A stretch of 64,000 nucleotides of DNA from Runella limosa DSM 17973 (GTDB lineage: Bacteria; Bacteroidota; Bacteroidia; Cytophagales; Spirosomataceae): NCBI RefSeq assembly GCF_000482465.1, contig NZ_KI519427.1:223801-287800 (forward strand), read 5' to 3'. Under the pieces are notes generated by a model, which was given only the letters and a program-made list of their open reading frames with translations, did no database searches and was not told the DNA's origin. Made by a program: the position numbers and the translations under genes. Shown piece after piece: positions 1 through 9,102 of this stretch; position 1 is the stretch's first letter, and every line of letters begins with the position of its first letter.

Positions 1-9
1 TTTTAGCGA

Positions 10-36
10 CTACCAATGGTAGCTTTTTTAAAGAGC
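10..36 (+). terminator. Possible terminator of an upstream gene outside the window
   Basis: Short inverted repeat (ctacc / ggtag) followed by a run of T at the left edge. It may end a plus-strand gene that lies outside the window. The stem is short, so this is weak. Confidence 0.3.
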
Positions 37-150
37 GATAAAGCGTATTTAAAAATATAGTGTCTTATAAGTGACTTTCAGACAGATAGTTCCGTATATG
101 ATTGTAAAACGTTAATAAAAAACCATTTCTAGATTCGAGTTAGAGACCTC

Positions 151-705
151 ATGACAAAAAAAATAAATCGTCAGACGGCACTTCGTGCCTTGGTTGGAGT
201 AGGTGGAACACTCCCTGTGTTGGGGCAAGAACGTTCCAAAAAAGAGTTAAAAGAATTTCAAGAAGAGTTTAGCGTGGCTTGGCGCCGTTCGCTCGATTAT
301 TCGTTGACAATCATTGGTCAAATGCCCGAAGAACATTTAGACTTTCATTATACCCCCGAAGCCATGACTTTTCGCGGGCAGTTTGTGCACTGTATTGTAT
401 TTACTGCCATGCAGTTTGCAGGAAGATTCGACATCCCCAATCCTTACGATAGCAAAAACGACTGGCAAAAACTATCAAAAGCCCAACTCATCGAGGAAAT
501 GAAGGGTTTTTATGCGTGGGTCGAAAAGGTGGTTAGTGAACTTCCCGCCGAGCGGCTTGCTCGCCATGAAGGGTATGCAGGTGGAAAAATTCAAGCATGG
601 CGTTTCTTCTATGCCATGGAAAACCATATTATTCATCACCGTGGACAAGCGATTTGTTACTTACGCCTGAAAGGTGTCACTCCTGAAGGATACGTAGGTT
701 GGTAG
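151..705 (+). CDS. DinB-like four-helix-bundle protein
   Basis: A 184-residue protein resembling the DinB/YfiT metalloprotein superfamily, four-helix proteins that often carry a divalent metal on three histidines. A histidine follows the FRGQF segment near residue 80, and the C-terminal helix carries HIIHHRGQ, the usual placement of the last metal ligands, followed by LRLKGVTPEGY, a common family ending. The first 25 residues (TALRALVGVGG...VLGQE) could be a short export signal, so it may be periplasmic. The substrate is unknown; many family members are thiol-dependent transferases or are uncharacterised. It is monocistronic, with 112 nt before the next gene. Confidence 0.75.
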   Translation: MTKKINRQTALRALVGVGGTLPVLGQERSKKELKEFQEEFSVAWRRSLDYSLTIIGQMPEEHLDFHYTPEAMTFRGQFVHCIVFTAMQFAGRFDIPNPYDSKNDWQKLSKAQLIEEMKGFYAWVEKVVSELPAERLARHEGYAGGKIQAWRFFYAMENHIIHHRGQAICYLRLKGVTPEGYVGW

Positions 706-817
706 GTATAATCTTGGTATGTTAAACCTAGTAAATTGATTTTTAGTAGGTTTAATTTTGAACTTTTAGTATAGTATGTATATATGTATAGTATTTTTAT
801 TTAACCATTAATTACCC

Positions 818-3800
818 ATGAACCAAAGCTTACTAAAGTTTCGACAAAGAATAAAGCTAACCGTTGCGTTGGTTTTGTACGTTCAACTCGTGTTTTCCCA
901 AAATCTAGTGGTTTGGGAATTATCTGGAGCGACGGGGAGTCAAACAAGTAATACTCCGTCAACCCTTACAACTGGTATAAATTCGGGTCTCTTGGAGCGA
1001 GGGACTGGTATCACGGTCAATGCTTTTGCAGGAGCAATGAACTCGAATGGCTGGTTTAGTTCAACTTCGCCAACAACCTTGACGGAGGCAATTACAAACA
1101 ATGATTATTACCAATTTACGCTGACCGTTGCCGATGGGTATAAAGCAAAAATAACAGGTATTGGGTTAGTAATCAGGGCGTCAAATACAGGCCCTAACAA
1201 AGTGACCTTGCGCAGTAGTGTCGATAATTTTGCCGCTGACTTAGGGACGGCTACTGTTACGACAACAGCTTTGCTAGAAACGATGTCGTTTACAAATGCA
1301 CTGACAAACCTGACTGGAACGGTCACATTTCGGCTGTATGGATACGGGTCGGCGGCGAATGCAGGCTCAAACCCTAGCAATACAGGTACGCTGAGGATTG
1401 GAGCAGGGGCAATTGCCGCCGACAATGATTTGATAATCGTAGGAACGGTTGCCCCAACCGTAAGCCTCGCGGCCAGTAGTACTTCGGGAAGTGAAGCCAA
1501 TAAAACTGAAATAACCTTGACTGCAACGACTTCCTCTAACGTAGCAGGTGATCAAACAGTAGAGGTTTCTGTGACTGGAAACGGCATTACGAGCGGAGAT
1601 TACGCGTTGTCGGCCACTAAAATTACGATTCTAAGTGGCACAAAAACGGGGAGTATTACGCTGACGGTAGTCGATGATTTTGAGGCAGAAGCGACGGAAA
1701 CAGCCACAATAACCTTGGTTAATCCTTCCTCGGGGCTAGAATTAGGAACAATTCTTGCCCAAACGGTAGAAATTACGGATAACGATACCAAGGGAGCTGT
1801 TCTTTTGGAGTCTGAAAACGCGACAAAAGTTATTGAAGGAGGGGCGAATGATAGTTATACCATTGTATTAAATAGTCAGCCCACTGCCAATGTTAGCATT
1901 GGTATAACAACTGGAACGCAATTGACGGCTATGCCTGCGACCTTGACGTTTACAATGGCCAATTGGAACATTCCCCAAACGGTCACAATCAGTGCCGTGG
2001 ATGATGCGACAGTGGAGGGAAATCACTCAGCGACCATCACGCATACAGTGAGCAGTGTTGACGTTATGTATAACGGACTCTCAGTGGCTTCGTTGTCTGT
2101 AATGATTACTGACAACGATCAAGCATTTAATTGCCCTACGTTAACAACGCAAAATAGTACCAGCTTTGAAACCTGCAACGGCAATTCCACCAACGATATT
2201 ACCATTGAAACTACCCGCAACGATTTGTCAGTGAAACTGGTGTATTTTTCATCCGCAAAAACGGGGACAGAAATGTACACGGGCGGAACGGTAATTGGAA
2301 ATGCTACGGCTCCGTCGGGAGCAAGTGCGCCTTTTTTGGTAAATTTTAATGACCTCATTTTCCCCGTCAATCAAACAGGCGCTGACGTTACTTACTACGT
2401 ATATGCCATCTTAGACCTTGAAGATGCCGAACTGACAGAGGCTAGTTGTCGGCCAAGTTTGCAATTTGTTGTAACAATAAAGCCTCTGGTGACAGCTTCG
2501 GTGGTAATTTCATCTGACGATTCTGACAATAACATCATTGCTGGAACAACTGTAAACTTTACGGCAGTAGTAACCAATGGAGGCGATGCGCCGAGTTTTC
2601 AATGGAAAAAAAATAACCAAAACGTAGGTACGTCTAGTGCTACTTATACAGATGCTCTACTTGCTGATGGTGATGTAATTAGCTGTGTTTTGACGAGTAA
2701 TGCCGCTTGTGCCGCCTCTCCTACGGTAACCAGTAACGAAATAAGCATGAAAGTGACTCCCGCAGAGGTGGAGTGTGTGCCTCCATCGGCTTTTGAAGTA
2801 ACTGGTGGGGGGAGTTTTTGCGTTGGTGGAGATGGCGTTGAGATAGGGTTAGCTAATTCTGAAACGGGGGTAAAATACCAACTTAAAAAAGGAGACGACA
2901 ATATAAACGCCCCGATTGAAGGTACAGGAAGTGCGATTTTATTTGGAAAAATAGCGGTTGCAGGAACATATACCGTTGAGGCTACACGTACGGCGGGAGG
3001 ATGTACAAACACCATGACTGAAAGTGTAAATGTAACGACGGACGCCGTGAGTGTTGGTGGAAAAGTAACATTGGCGACGGGAGCAACATTGATTTGTAAA
3101 GGAACTTCGGGTAGTAATTCTTATGAATTATCTGGGCACACAGGAAATGTGCTGAGATGGGAGTCGGCTAGTTCGTCAAGCTTTGAACAGCCTAAAATCA
3201 TTGCGAATACTTCCACATCATTACAAGTTAATGTCGGTGACGTCACTGAAACTACCTATTATCGAGCGGTTGTACAAAACGGGTTATGTATCGTGGCCTA
3301 TTCTGATGTTGTTTCAATTACAGTAGAACCATTGCCTACAAAATTCAATGTGACGGGTGGCGGAAGTATTTGCGCAGGCTCAGTCGGAGCGGTTTTGCTC
3401 AGTGGATCAGAGGTGGGGGTAGCATATTCGTTGGTGAAAGATGCTAATGAACAAGTTGGTGCGGTCGCCGCAGGGACGGGGACAAGCTTGAGTTTCGGAG
3501 AAATTACAAACGCTGGGACATACACAATAAAAGCAGCGAAAGGGGCATGTGTCGTAGCAATGGAGGGCGAAGCGGTTATTTCGGTACTGACAAAGCCTAC
3601 CATTTCTCTAACGACTCTGCAACAGACTCTTAATGAGGGTGCTATACAGCAACTTTGTGATATAGACGCCAATCCTGTTAATAACTTGCAGTTTACGGTT
3701 TCGGGTTTGTGTGTTTCGGGGGCACTCGTTTGGAGGGTACAGATTGGTAACGGGTCATGGAGCAGTTGGTCAACCACCCCACCAGTTTCCCAATTGTCCA

Positions 3801-5563
3801 ATAATCAACCTCACCGCTACCAAGCCGCCTGTGATATGAATTGCCCTGCTACGTTTACAAGTCCAATGGAAGTGACAATCAATCAGCGTGCTTCTGTTCC
3901 TCAAGCGGTTTCTCTAACGGTAGATGGTGTTAACGTTGCGGCTGGTGAAACCAAGGAAGTATGTAGTTCGGCCAGTCAAGGGCTATTATTTCATGCCACT
4001 TGTGCGGTTGGAGAGGTGGTTATTTACTCAGTTGATGGGGGTGAGTATAGTGCTACAAGCCCAACGGCTTTGGTTGATAATCAGTTTCACAACTACCGCG
4101 TGCGTTGCCGAAAATCGGATGGAACGGCTTCGTGCGTAGAAAGTGAGTCGGGGGTGATGCGCTTAAAATTGGTAGCGATGCCTGCGACGCCAACTGCGGC
4201 ACTGTCATCAACCGTAAGTTGTCAAGCGGGAGCAAGTTTTAGTGGACAAACCTCTTGCGGAAACCTGAAAACGGTATGGTACAGTGCCCTTACGGAGGCT
4301 GCCCTGCCTAACCTTCCTGCCACGGTTCCAGCGGTGACTACTTCATATTATGCGCGCTGCCAGACTGAAAATGGGTGCTTGAGTTCAAAAAGTAACGTCG
4401 TAACATTCACCGTAAACCCAGTTCATATTGCTCCAATCGTAACGGTAAGTCAAGCCTCGGTCTGCATGGGGACTACGGTGACTGTCTCGGCCAATTGTCC
4501 CGCGGGTAGTAGTACTTTTTGGAATACAGGCATTACATCGCCAAGTTTCGACGTATCGTTTAACAACGTAACAAAGCAGTCCTATTGGGCCAAATGCGTT
4601 TTTGAAGGGGGTTGCCAGAGTGTTGAAAGTGCGCATCAAGACATACGTTGGAATGCTTTCGTGGTGACGCTGATTAACCTAGGCCAAAGTCAGTCGGCGG
4701 TAAAGCCAACAAACAACCGAGATGAATGGAAAAATAATTTTATTGGCCGTGATGGAGGGGCAGAATTGGAGCAAAGTACGCAGCAAAATCCGACGTTGTA
4801 TTTTGTAGAAAATACCAATAAAACCGCGCCTCGTTACTGGACAATCAATGTGGATGCTTGTGGTTTAGGTACAGGAGGCTCATTGACTTTTGATTTGTTG
4901 GCAACGCCAGAGATGGGCGTCATTCGTTCTTACAATACCCATGAAAACAATGCCCCGTACTTTATGTATGCCAACCGCGACGGCTGGACGGAGCTTTACG
5001 GACCAAATCATCCCGCTTATGGTTTTTATGAAGACAATGGAAGTGGCGGAAACGTTTATGACGCTGGGCTACCGAAAGGTTTGTACAAATTGAGTGTACG
5101 TTATTGGGACATGAAAGGCTGGGGAAGCATTTATCCTGCTACCCGTAAGCCACAAGGCAACGTATTAGCGTATCAAGAATACTGGTTTAGAATCCAGTCT
5201 AAAGATGGTGTCGGAGTAGGGGCAGCGAGGGAAGGGGTAAATGGCGAAGAGCAAGCGATAATTGTTCCCCCAATGGGACGGGTGGTGCGCCACAGCGACG
5301 CCGCGCGGGCTAGGGGGCTCTTTGTTCTCCCCAATCCAGTCACCAACATCCTCCACCTTCGGGTGCAAGATAGCAAAGGGCAAGTAGTGCAAACTACCTT
5401 AATTGATGCCTCTGGACGGGAAGTATTGCGCCGACAATTTGTTGCCGAAACCAACACGCACCAAGAAGAATTTGGGGTGAGTGAATTACCGACGGGAGTG
5501 TATTTCTTGAAAGTATTGACCTCAGAAAAACAGACGACTTTGAAAGTGGTGAAAGTGCAGTAA
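818..5563 (+). CDS. Large secreted Calx-beta / Ig-like protein with T9SS sorting domain
   Basis: A 1581-residue surface or secreted protein. Residues 1-27 form a signal peptide ending around VFSQ. Two Calx-beta-like modules follow: one ends with DDFEAEATETATITL and ITDND near residue 320, the other carries VDDATVEGNHSATI and a second ITDND near residue 430. These acidic loops normally bind calcium. The middle has Cys-containing Ig-like segments including repeated VTGGGSxCxG units. The last 80 residues (LPNPVTNILHLRV ... LPTGVYFLKV ... KVVKVQ) are a type A Por secretion-system tail, so it should leave by T9SS and be anchored or released. It is likely an adhesin or matrix protein; the ligand is unknown. 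A TAATTTTG box at 753-760 fits a -7 element, but no good -33 box precedes it. Confidence 0.9.
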   Translation: MNQSLLKFRQRIKLTVALVLYVQLVFSQNLVVWELSGATGSQTSNTPSTLTTGINSGLLERGTGITVNAFAGAMNSNGWFSSTSPTTLTEAITNNDYYQFTLTVADGYKAKITGIGLVIRASNTGPNKVTLRSSVDNFAADLGTATVTTTALLETMSFTNALTNLTGTVTFRLYGYGSAANAGSNPSNTGTLRIGAGAIAADNDLIIVGTVAPTVSLAASSTSGSEANKTEITLTATTSSNVAGDQTVEVSVTGNGITSGDYALSATKITILSGTKTGSITLTVVDDFEAEATETATITLVNPSSGLELGTILAQTVEITDNDTKGAVLLESENATKVIEGGANDSYTIVLNSQPTANVSIGITTGTQLTAMPATLTFTMANWNIPQTVTISAVDDATVEGNHSATITHTVSSVDVMYNGLSVASLSVMITDNDQAFNCPTLTTQNSTSFETCNGNSTNDITIETTRNDLSVKLVYFSSAKTGTEMYTGGTVIGNATAPSGASAPFLVNFNDLIFPVNQTGADVTYYVYAILDLEDAELTEASCRPSLQFVVTIKPLVTASVVISSDDSDNNIIAGTTVNFTAVVTNGGDAPSFQWKKNNQNVGTSSATYTDALLADGDVISCVLTSNAACAASPTVTSNEISMKVTPAEVECVPPSAFEVTGGGSFCVGGDGVEIGLANSETGVKYQLKKGDDNINAPIEGTGSAILFGKIAVAGTYTVEATRTAGGCTNTMTESVNVTTDAVSVGGKVTLATGATLICKGTSGSNSYELSGHTGNVLRWESASSSSFEQPKIIANTSTSLQVNVGDVTETTYYRAVVQNGLCIVAYSDVVSITVEPLPTKFNVTGGGSICAGSVGAVLLSGSEVGVAYSLVKDANEQVGAVAAGTGTSLSFGEITNAGTYTIKAAKGACVVAMEGEAVISVLTKPTISLTTLQQTLNEGAIQQLCDIDANPVNNLQFTVSGLCVSGALVWRVQIGNGSWSSWSTTPPVSQLSNNQPHRYQAACDMNCPATFTSPMEVTINQRASVPQAVSLTVDGVNVAAGETKEVCSSASQGLLFHATCAVGEVVIYSVDGGEYSATSPTALVDNQFHNYRVRCRKSDGTASCVESESGVMRLKLVAMPATPTAALSSTVSCQAGASFSGQTSCGNLKTVWYSALTEAALPNLPATVPAVTTSYYARCQTENGCLSSKSNVVTFTVNPVHIAPIVTVSQASVCMGTTVTVSANCPAGSSTFWNTGITSPSFDVSFNNVTKQSYWAKCVFEGGCQSVESAHQDIRWNAFVVTLINLGQSQSAVKPTNNRDEWKNNFIGRDGGAELEQSTQQNPTLYFVENTNKTAPRYWTINVDACGLGTGGSLTFDLLATPEMGVIRSYNTHENNAPYFMYANRDGWTELYGPNHPAYGFYEDNGSGGNVYDAGLPKGLYKLSVRYWDMKGWGSIYPATRKPQGNVLAYQEYWFRIQSKDGVGVGAAREGVNGEEQAIIVPPMGRVVRHSDAARARGLFVLPNPVTNILHLRVQDSKGQVVQTTLIDASGREVLRRQFVAETNTHQEEFGVSELPTGVYFLKVLTSEKQTTLKVVKVQ

Positions 5564-5590
5564 AAGAGTTGGATTTTACCAAAATGAATT

Positions 5591-5618
5591 AACAAGGCCC
5601 GCTATGGCGGGTCTTGTT
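5591..5618. terminator. Bidirectional terminator hairpin between convergent genes
   Basis: A 12-bp stem (AACAAGGCCCGC / GCGGGTCTTGTT, one G-T wobble) closed by TATG lies between the stop codons of two convergent genes and ends two bases before the regulator stop. It should serve both strands. Confidence 0.8.
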
Positions 5619-5619
5619 G

Positions 5620-6294
5620 TTATAAAAGCTCGGTTGGGTCAATGAGCCTGTGCTTAATGGCAAAAAGTACCAAGCCTGCTGAGTTGCGAGCACCTGTTTT
5701 TTCGAGCAAGTTGTTGCGATGCCCATCGACAGTACGAACGCTAATAAAAAGCTGGTCGGCAATTTCTTGGGCAGTTCGTTGTTTACAAATGAGGCTAAGT
5801 ACTTCAATTTCCCGAGAAGTGAGGGTCGAAGGGATGTTATCGGTGAGCGTAATTTTTTGACGCTTGTTAGTCAGCCGATTTTTCATGGCATTCAGAAACG
5901 CCTCATTGAAGTAAAAATCTTTGTCGATAACTGTCCGAATGGCTCGCTCTACTTCTTCGGGTTCAACGTTTTTGAAAAGATAAGCATTTACCCCCAGCTC
6001 CATCAAATGAGTGACGAAACGGTCTTCGCCATAGACCGAAAGTATGATTATTTTGATAGAAGGATAGTGTACGTGAAGGAGCTTGGTGGTTTCAATGCCA
6101 TTCAACTCAGGCATCGACAAATCAAGCAAGACCACGTCGGGAATGGGTTCAAAGTTTTGAAGCGAATCAAGTAAAATACGGCCGTTATCAGCCTCTAACA
6201 CAATCGAAATATTCTCAAATGTATTGATAATTGACGCCATTCCGCGCCGAAAAAGTACTTGGTCGTCGGTAATGGCTACGCGGATGTTTGCCAT
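5620..6294 (-). CDS. NarL/FixJ-type response regulator
   Basis: A 224-residue DNA-binding response regulator. The N-terminal receiver has the acidic pair D10/D11 and phospho-acceptor D58 in VVLLDLSMPELNG. The C-terminal LuxR-type helix-turn-helix begins at TLTSREIEVLSLI and continues through AQEIADQLFISVRTVDGHRNNL. It is the last gene of a four-gene minus-strand operon, 7 nt after the histidine kinase that should phosphorylate it. Likely targets include promoters in the 8236-8545 divergent region, where two identical-arm dyads lie; this is inference. Everything expected of the family is present. Confidence 0.92.
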   Translation of the reverse strand: MANIRVAITDDQVLFRRGMASIINTFENISIVLEADNGRILLDSLQNFEPIPDVVLLDLSMPELNGIETTKLLHVHYPSIKIIILSVYGEDRFVTHLMELGVNAYLFKNVEPEEVERAIRTVIDKDFYFNEAFLNAMKNRLTNKRQKITLTDNIPSTLTSREIEVLSLICKQRTAQEIADQLFISVRTVDGHRNNLLEKTGARNSAGLVLFAIKHRLIDPTELL

Positions 6295-6301
6295 AGAATT
6301 A

Positions 6302-7099
6302 TTATGCGGAAAGAGGAACGTTAACGGTCACTTTGGTCCCTTGATTGGGTTGGGTAATAAACTGCAATGTACCATCAAACATACGGGCACGAGTTTCGAT
6401 ATTTTTAAGACCTAAACTTTTTTTGCGATAAGCCTCGTCAAAATCAAAACCGCGCCCGTTGTCGATGTAAAGTAGGGTAAGTTGGGTGTTTTGCTTTTGA
6501 ACTGTAATCTGAATTTGAGTCGCTTGTGCGTATTTAATGGTATTATTGAGTAATTCTTGCACAAGTCGGTACAGCATCAAGTTGAGCGAAACGCTGGCTT
6601 CGGGAATGTCCTCAATTTGCCAGTCGATGTCGGCCTCAGTCAGTTCAAGCGATTTTTCGCATAACCCTTCGATGGCATAACTCAATCCAAACTCTTCTAA
6701 TCCGCTGGGGAGTAAGTCGTTAGAAATACGTCGAACGCTATCAATGGTTGCGTCAATCAGTTCTTTGTATTTTTTGGTTAAGGAAACGATTTCGGGCGAA
6801 ATTTTTGACTCAGCAGGCATTTGGCCTACCAACAAGCGCATGGCCGAGAGAGCCGCGCCGATTTCGTCGTGCAAATCACGGGCGAGCCGTTTTCGCTCCG
6901 ACTCAATCCCCTCCAACGTACTGTTGATGAGTTCTTGTTGGTATTTGAGTTCCATTTTTCTATAGTTTAATTCTTGATGAAATAGACGGCGTTGGTAAAG
7001 GACAATGAACCCTACCACGCAACCTACCAGTAAAATCATCACAAACGACCCACCGAAAATAGCAAGGTATAAATCTACTTCTGATGAGGACTGTTCCAT
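6302..7099 (-). CDS. NarX/DesK-type sensor histidine kinase (HisKA_3)
   Basis: A small membrane sensor kinase. I chose the ATG at 7099 (265 residues) over one at 7156, because it overlaps the upstream gene by only 25 bp and places the protein start directly before its single membrane helix (residues 10-35). A coiled linker leads to the HisKA_3 dimerisation helix with phospho-acceptor H77 in ARDLHDEIG, then an HATPase domain with DNGRGFDF and SLGLKNIETRARMFDG. There is no visible extracellular sensory domain, so the stimulus may come through the membrane helix or the preceding membrane protein. It is the cognate partner of the regulator just downstream. Confidence 0.9.
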   Translation of the reverse strand: MEQSSSEVDLYLAIFGGSFVMILLVGCVVGFIVLYQRRLFHQELNYRKMELKYQQELINSTLEGIESERKRLARDLHDEIGAALSAMRLLVGQMPAESKISPEIVSLTKKYKELIDATIDSVRRISNDLLPSGLEEFGLSYAIEGLCEKSLELTEADIDWQIEDIPEASVSLNLMLYRLVQELLNNTIKYAQATQIQITVQKQNTQLTLLYIDNGRGFDFDEAYRKKSLGLKNIETRARMFDGTLQFITQPNQGTKVTVNVPLSA

Positions 7100-7725
7100 A
7101 AACCTATTCCAATTAAGATGTACAAAAGGGCTATCAGGCACGAATGTAATCCCCACGACATGTAATTGAAAGCTTTATTTTCTTTTAAAATGACGTTGCT
7201 TAGGATAAACAAAACGAGGTTGCCCGCAAAGTAGAGCAAGAACCCCGTGTTTATCCAAAAAATGGGTTGTTGAGTAGGGTTTTTAGAACTAAGTTCAATC
7301 AATAACTTATAAAAGCATAAAAGTGAAAAAATAATCACCAAAAGGGCTTCTAATCCCCGAGAATAGGTGTTGAACTCCGTGATTTTTTGAATAAACAAGG
7401 AGTTCAACACGGCAAATCCCGTAAAGAAAACCATCAAACTGGGTACCAAACGTCGGTTGTAGAAATAGCCAAAAAAGCTGAAATAAAATAACGCAATGAG
7501 GTTAAATTCTAACACAGTATATAAATGAAGTATGGGTAAATTGGTGCCAAATACCTCACTAAACCACGTGGCAGTTAACTCCGTTAAAAGTCCAAGACCT
7601 AGAAATGCAATGACGTACGTACGTTCTTTCTTAATAAATCTATATCGGTAAATGGCAATTCCGATTGGAAATATCAAGAAGTAAATCGTGTGGTAGAGCA
7701 TCCATCTCAAAAAATCTTGTATCAT
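7075..7725 (-). CDS. Seven-helix integral membrane protein, unknown function
   Basis: A 216-residue polytopic membrane protein, with about six or seven hydrophobic helices by eye and charged loops such as YRYRFIKKERTY near the N-terminus. No family is recognised. It lies between an unknown soluble protein and the sensor kinase, and its 3' end overlaps the kinase start by 25 bp, implying translational coupling. Because the kinase has no input domain of its own, this protein is a candidate sensory or accessory subunit; that is inference from gene order only. Confidence 0.7.
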   Translation of the reverse strand: MIQDFLRWMLYHTIYFLIFPIGIAIYRYRFIKKERTYVIAFLGLGLLTELTATWFSEVFGTNLPILHLYTVLEFNLIALFYFSFFGYFYNRRLVPSLMVFFTGFAVLNSLFIQKITEFNTYSRGLEALLVIIFSLLCFYKLLIELSSKNPTQQPIFWINTGFLLYFAGNLVLFILSNVILKENKAFNYMSWGLHSCLIALLYILIGIGLWNSPHQK

Positions 7726-7743
7726 TTACGTTACGGTTAATTT

Positions 7744-8235
7744 TTAATCGCAAGATGACCCATCTGGGGCTGGCATAAAAAGCGGACTTTTGGGGTCACA
7801 GATAGGCGGACAAGGGCGGCTTACGTCAAATACTTGATAATCGCCCTTTATTTCTTTTCCTGTGGCTATGTCATAGACAGTTTGCTCACCAATCAAATCG
7901 ACAATATCGTCTTTGTCATCCCCATCATAATCCTTGATGATTGTTCCTTTCACTGCGGCACTCGCAATCACAATACAAGGTTCATAGCCAAGTTTTGTAT
8001 CAGGATTTGGCTTTAGACCAATGTAAATACGAGCGTACTCTGTATCTGGCTGTGCTAGTGTTTCTACAAAATCGGCGCGACGAACTACAAATGCGCGTAT
8101 GTCTGAAGGTTTAAAATCAGGGTCATTGGCAGGGTTAGCATTGATCCAGTTTGATACCCACGACTGGGCGTCGGCTAGGGGCACTGCTACTGATTGCCAT
8201 TCGTTTTCTTGGTCTTTGGTTACGTGCGTACTCAT
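7744..8235 (-). CDS. Unknown 163-residue protein with an Asp-rich loop
   Basis: I do not recognise this family. The protein has no signal peptide. Residues about 120-132 read KDYDGDDKDDIVDL, a DxDxDxxDD loop reminiscent of calcium-binding dockerin/EF-hand loops. The C-terminus is Cys/Pro-rich (CPPICDPKS...GSSCD). It is the first gene of the signalling operon, 18 nt ahead of the membrane protein, and diverges from the paralog/PLC cassette. A role as ligand-binding input to the kinase, or as an effector, would fit the context but is unproven. Confidence 0.65.
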   Translation of the reverse strand: MSTHVTKDQENEWQSVAVPLADAQSWVSNWINANPANDPDFKPSDIRAFVVRRADFVETLAQPDTEYARIYIGLKPNPDTKLGYEPCIVIASAAVKGTIIKDYDGDDKDDIVDLIGEQTVYDIATGKEIKGDYQVFDVSRPCPPICDPKSPLFMPAPDGSSCD

Positions 8236-8293
8236 GAGTTTTTTTAAAGTTGAGGGATGATTGATTGAAAAATCTAAATATAAAGAAAACGTA

Positions 8294-8301
8294 CAAATCT
8301 A
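8294..8301 (-). promoter_or_regulatory. Candidate -7 box of the signalling operon
   Basis: On the minus strand the sequence is TAGATTTG, matching the Bacteroidota -7 consensus TAnnTTTG, about 60 nt ahead of the first operon ATG. No consensus -33 element is visible at the usual spacing. Instead the nearer ACAGG-N8-CCTGT dyad sits there, which would suit an activator-dependent promoter. Confidence 0.4.
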
Positions 8302-8322
8302 GCGGCTTCCCCAGCTAGAATT

Positions 8323-8390
8323 ACAGGTAAAAATGCCTGTTTTGTACTAATAGGTAAAATTACGGGGTTGGCACAGGACAAAATGCCTGT
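8323..8390. promoter_or_regulatory. Twin dyad operators ACAGG-N8-CCTGT, 50 bp apart
   Basis: Two 18-bp sites, 8323-8340 and 8373-8390, each have perfect ACAGG / CCTGT arms separated by 8 nt. They share the flank AAATGCCTGTTTTG and are exactly 50 bp (about five helical turns) apart. They lie in the 310-bp divergent region between the signalling operon and the paralog/PLC cassette. Spacing on one DNA face is typical of cooperatively bound dimeric regulators. Which protein binds them is not shown by the sequence. The rest of 8236-8545 holds no credible gene. Confidence 0.55.
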
Positions 8391-8545
8391 TTTGAAAAAA
8401 GGGTATTTTAACGGATACGGAGGCGGCAGATGTTTTTCAATTTTGTAACGGCTTACACAACATAGGCTAAGGTCAATTCTCAACAAAGATTTACCCAACG
8501 TTATGAAAAACTCTTCAGAATTCTAAACATTAAACTTTTCACGTT

Positions 8546-9079
8546 ATGAACTACACATTTAACAAGACCACTTTTCGGTCGTTTTATCCTGATTGCGAAG
8601 AAACCAAGGACGGCACCGCAATTGAGTACAAAGTGGAAGACTCAAACTATCGGGTTTATTATCCAACCAATGTCGTTAAAACCTCAACGACGATGCAAAT
8701 GACGGTTCAGCTTGACCACATCAGGGGAGGTGCCACCGACGACCACGTTATACTTGTTCTCAATTATGACGACAAAGCCCATTTGTCGAGCGTAAGTTAC
8801 ACGTGGGAAGCTGGAAATGACGGGTATCAAATTCCAGAAACCCTCATCAAGGCCGTCGATATTGCCTTTGACGTAGCGGGTTTACTGGGTGCATTTGAAA
8901 CAGCAGGAATTTCGGAAGAAGTAGCTGAAGGAACAAAAGAAGTATTCGACGTATGTTGCAAAGCGTACAACGATATTTCCAAAATTGTGGTGAAATGGAG
9001 CGACAACGGAGGACGTATGTACTTCATCCCTGTGGTTTGTCACAGTATCATTCGTCTCACCAATTCGGTATCTGTTTAA
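8546..9079 (+). CDS. Unknown protein, first of a paralogous pair
   Basis: A 177-residue protein of no family I recognise. It shares with the next gene a MNx(F/Y)N-type start, a central LDHIRGGATDDHVILVLNYD segment (DHIRG...DDHxIL) and a C-terminal VSV. It has no signal peptide. The middle is amphipathic and hydrophobic (AFDVAGLLGAFETAG). It is followed after 23 nt by its paralog and then by a PI-PLC-like protein, all on the same strand, so the three are probably co-transcribed and work together. The start is supported by the shared acgttATG context also seen before the PLC gene. Confidence 0.7.
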   Translation: MNYTFNKTTFRSFYPDCEETKDGTAIEYKVEDSNYRVYYPTNVVKTSTTMQMTVQLDHIRGGATDDHVILVLNYDDKAHLSSVSYTWEAGNDGYQIPETLIKAVDIAFDVAGLLGAFETAGISEEVAEGTKEVFDVCCKAYNDISKIVVKWSDNGGRMYFIPVVCHSIIRLTNSVSV

Positions 9080-9102
9080 TTCACCCTTAACTTCCTATTG
9101 TC

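Noticed and set aside
1108..4639. Several open frames antisense to the 1581-residue secreted protein (up to 167 codons)
   Set aside because: They mirror the Thr/Ser-rich coding strand, show no domain features or promoters, and lie wholly inside a confident gene.
8274..8498. A 74-codon minus-strand frame in the 8.2-8.5 kb divergent region
   Set aside because: It overlaps the twin operators and the promoter region and has no protein-like features.
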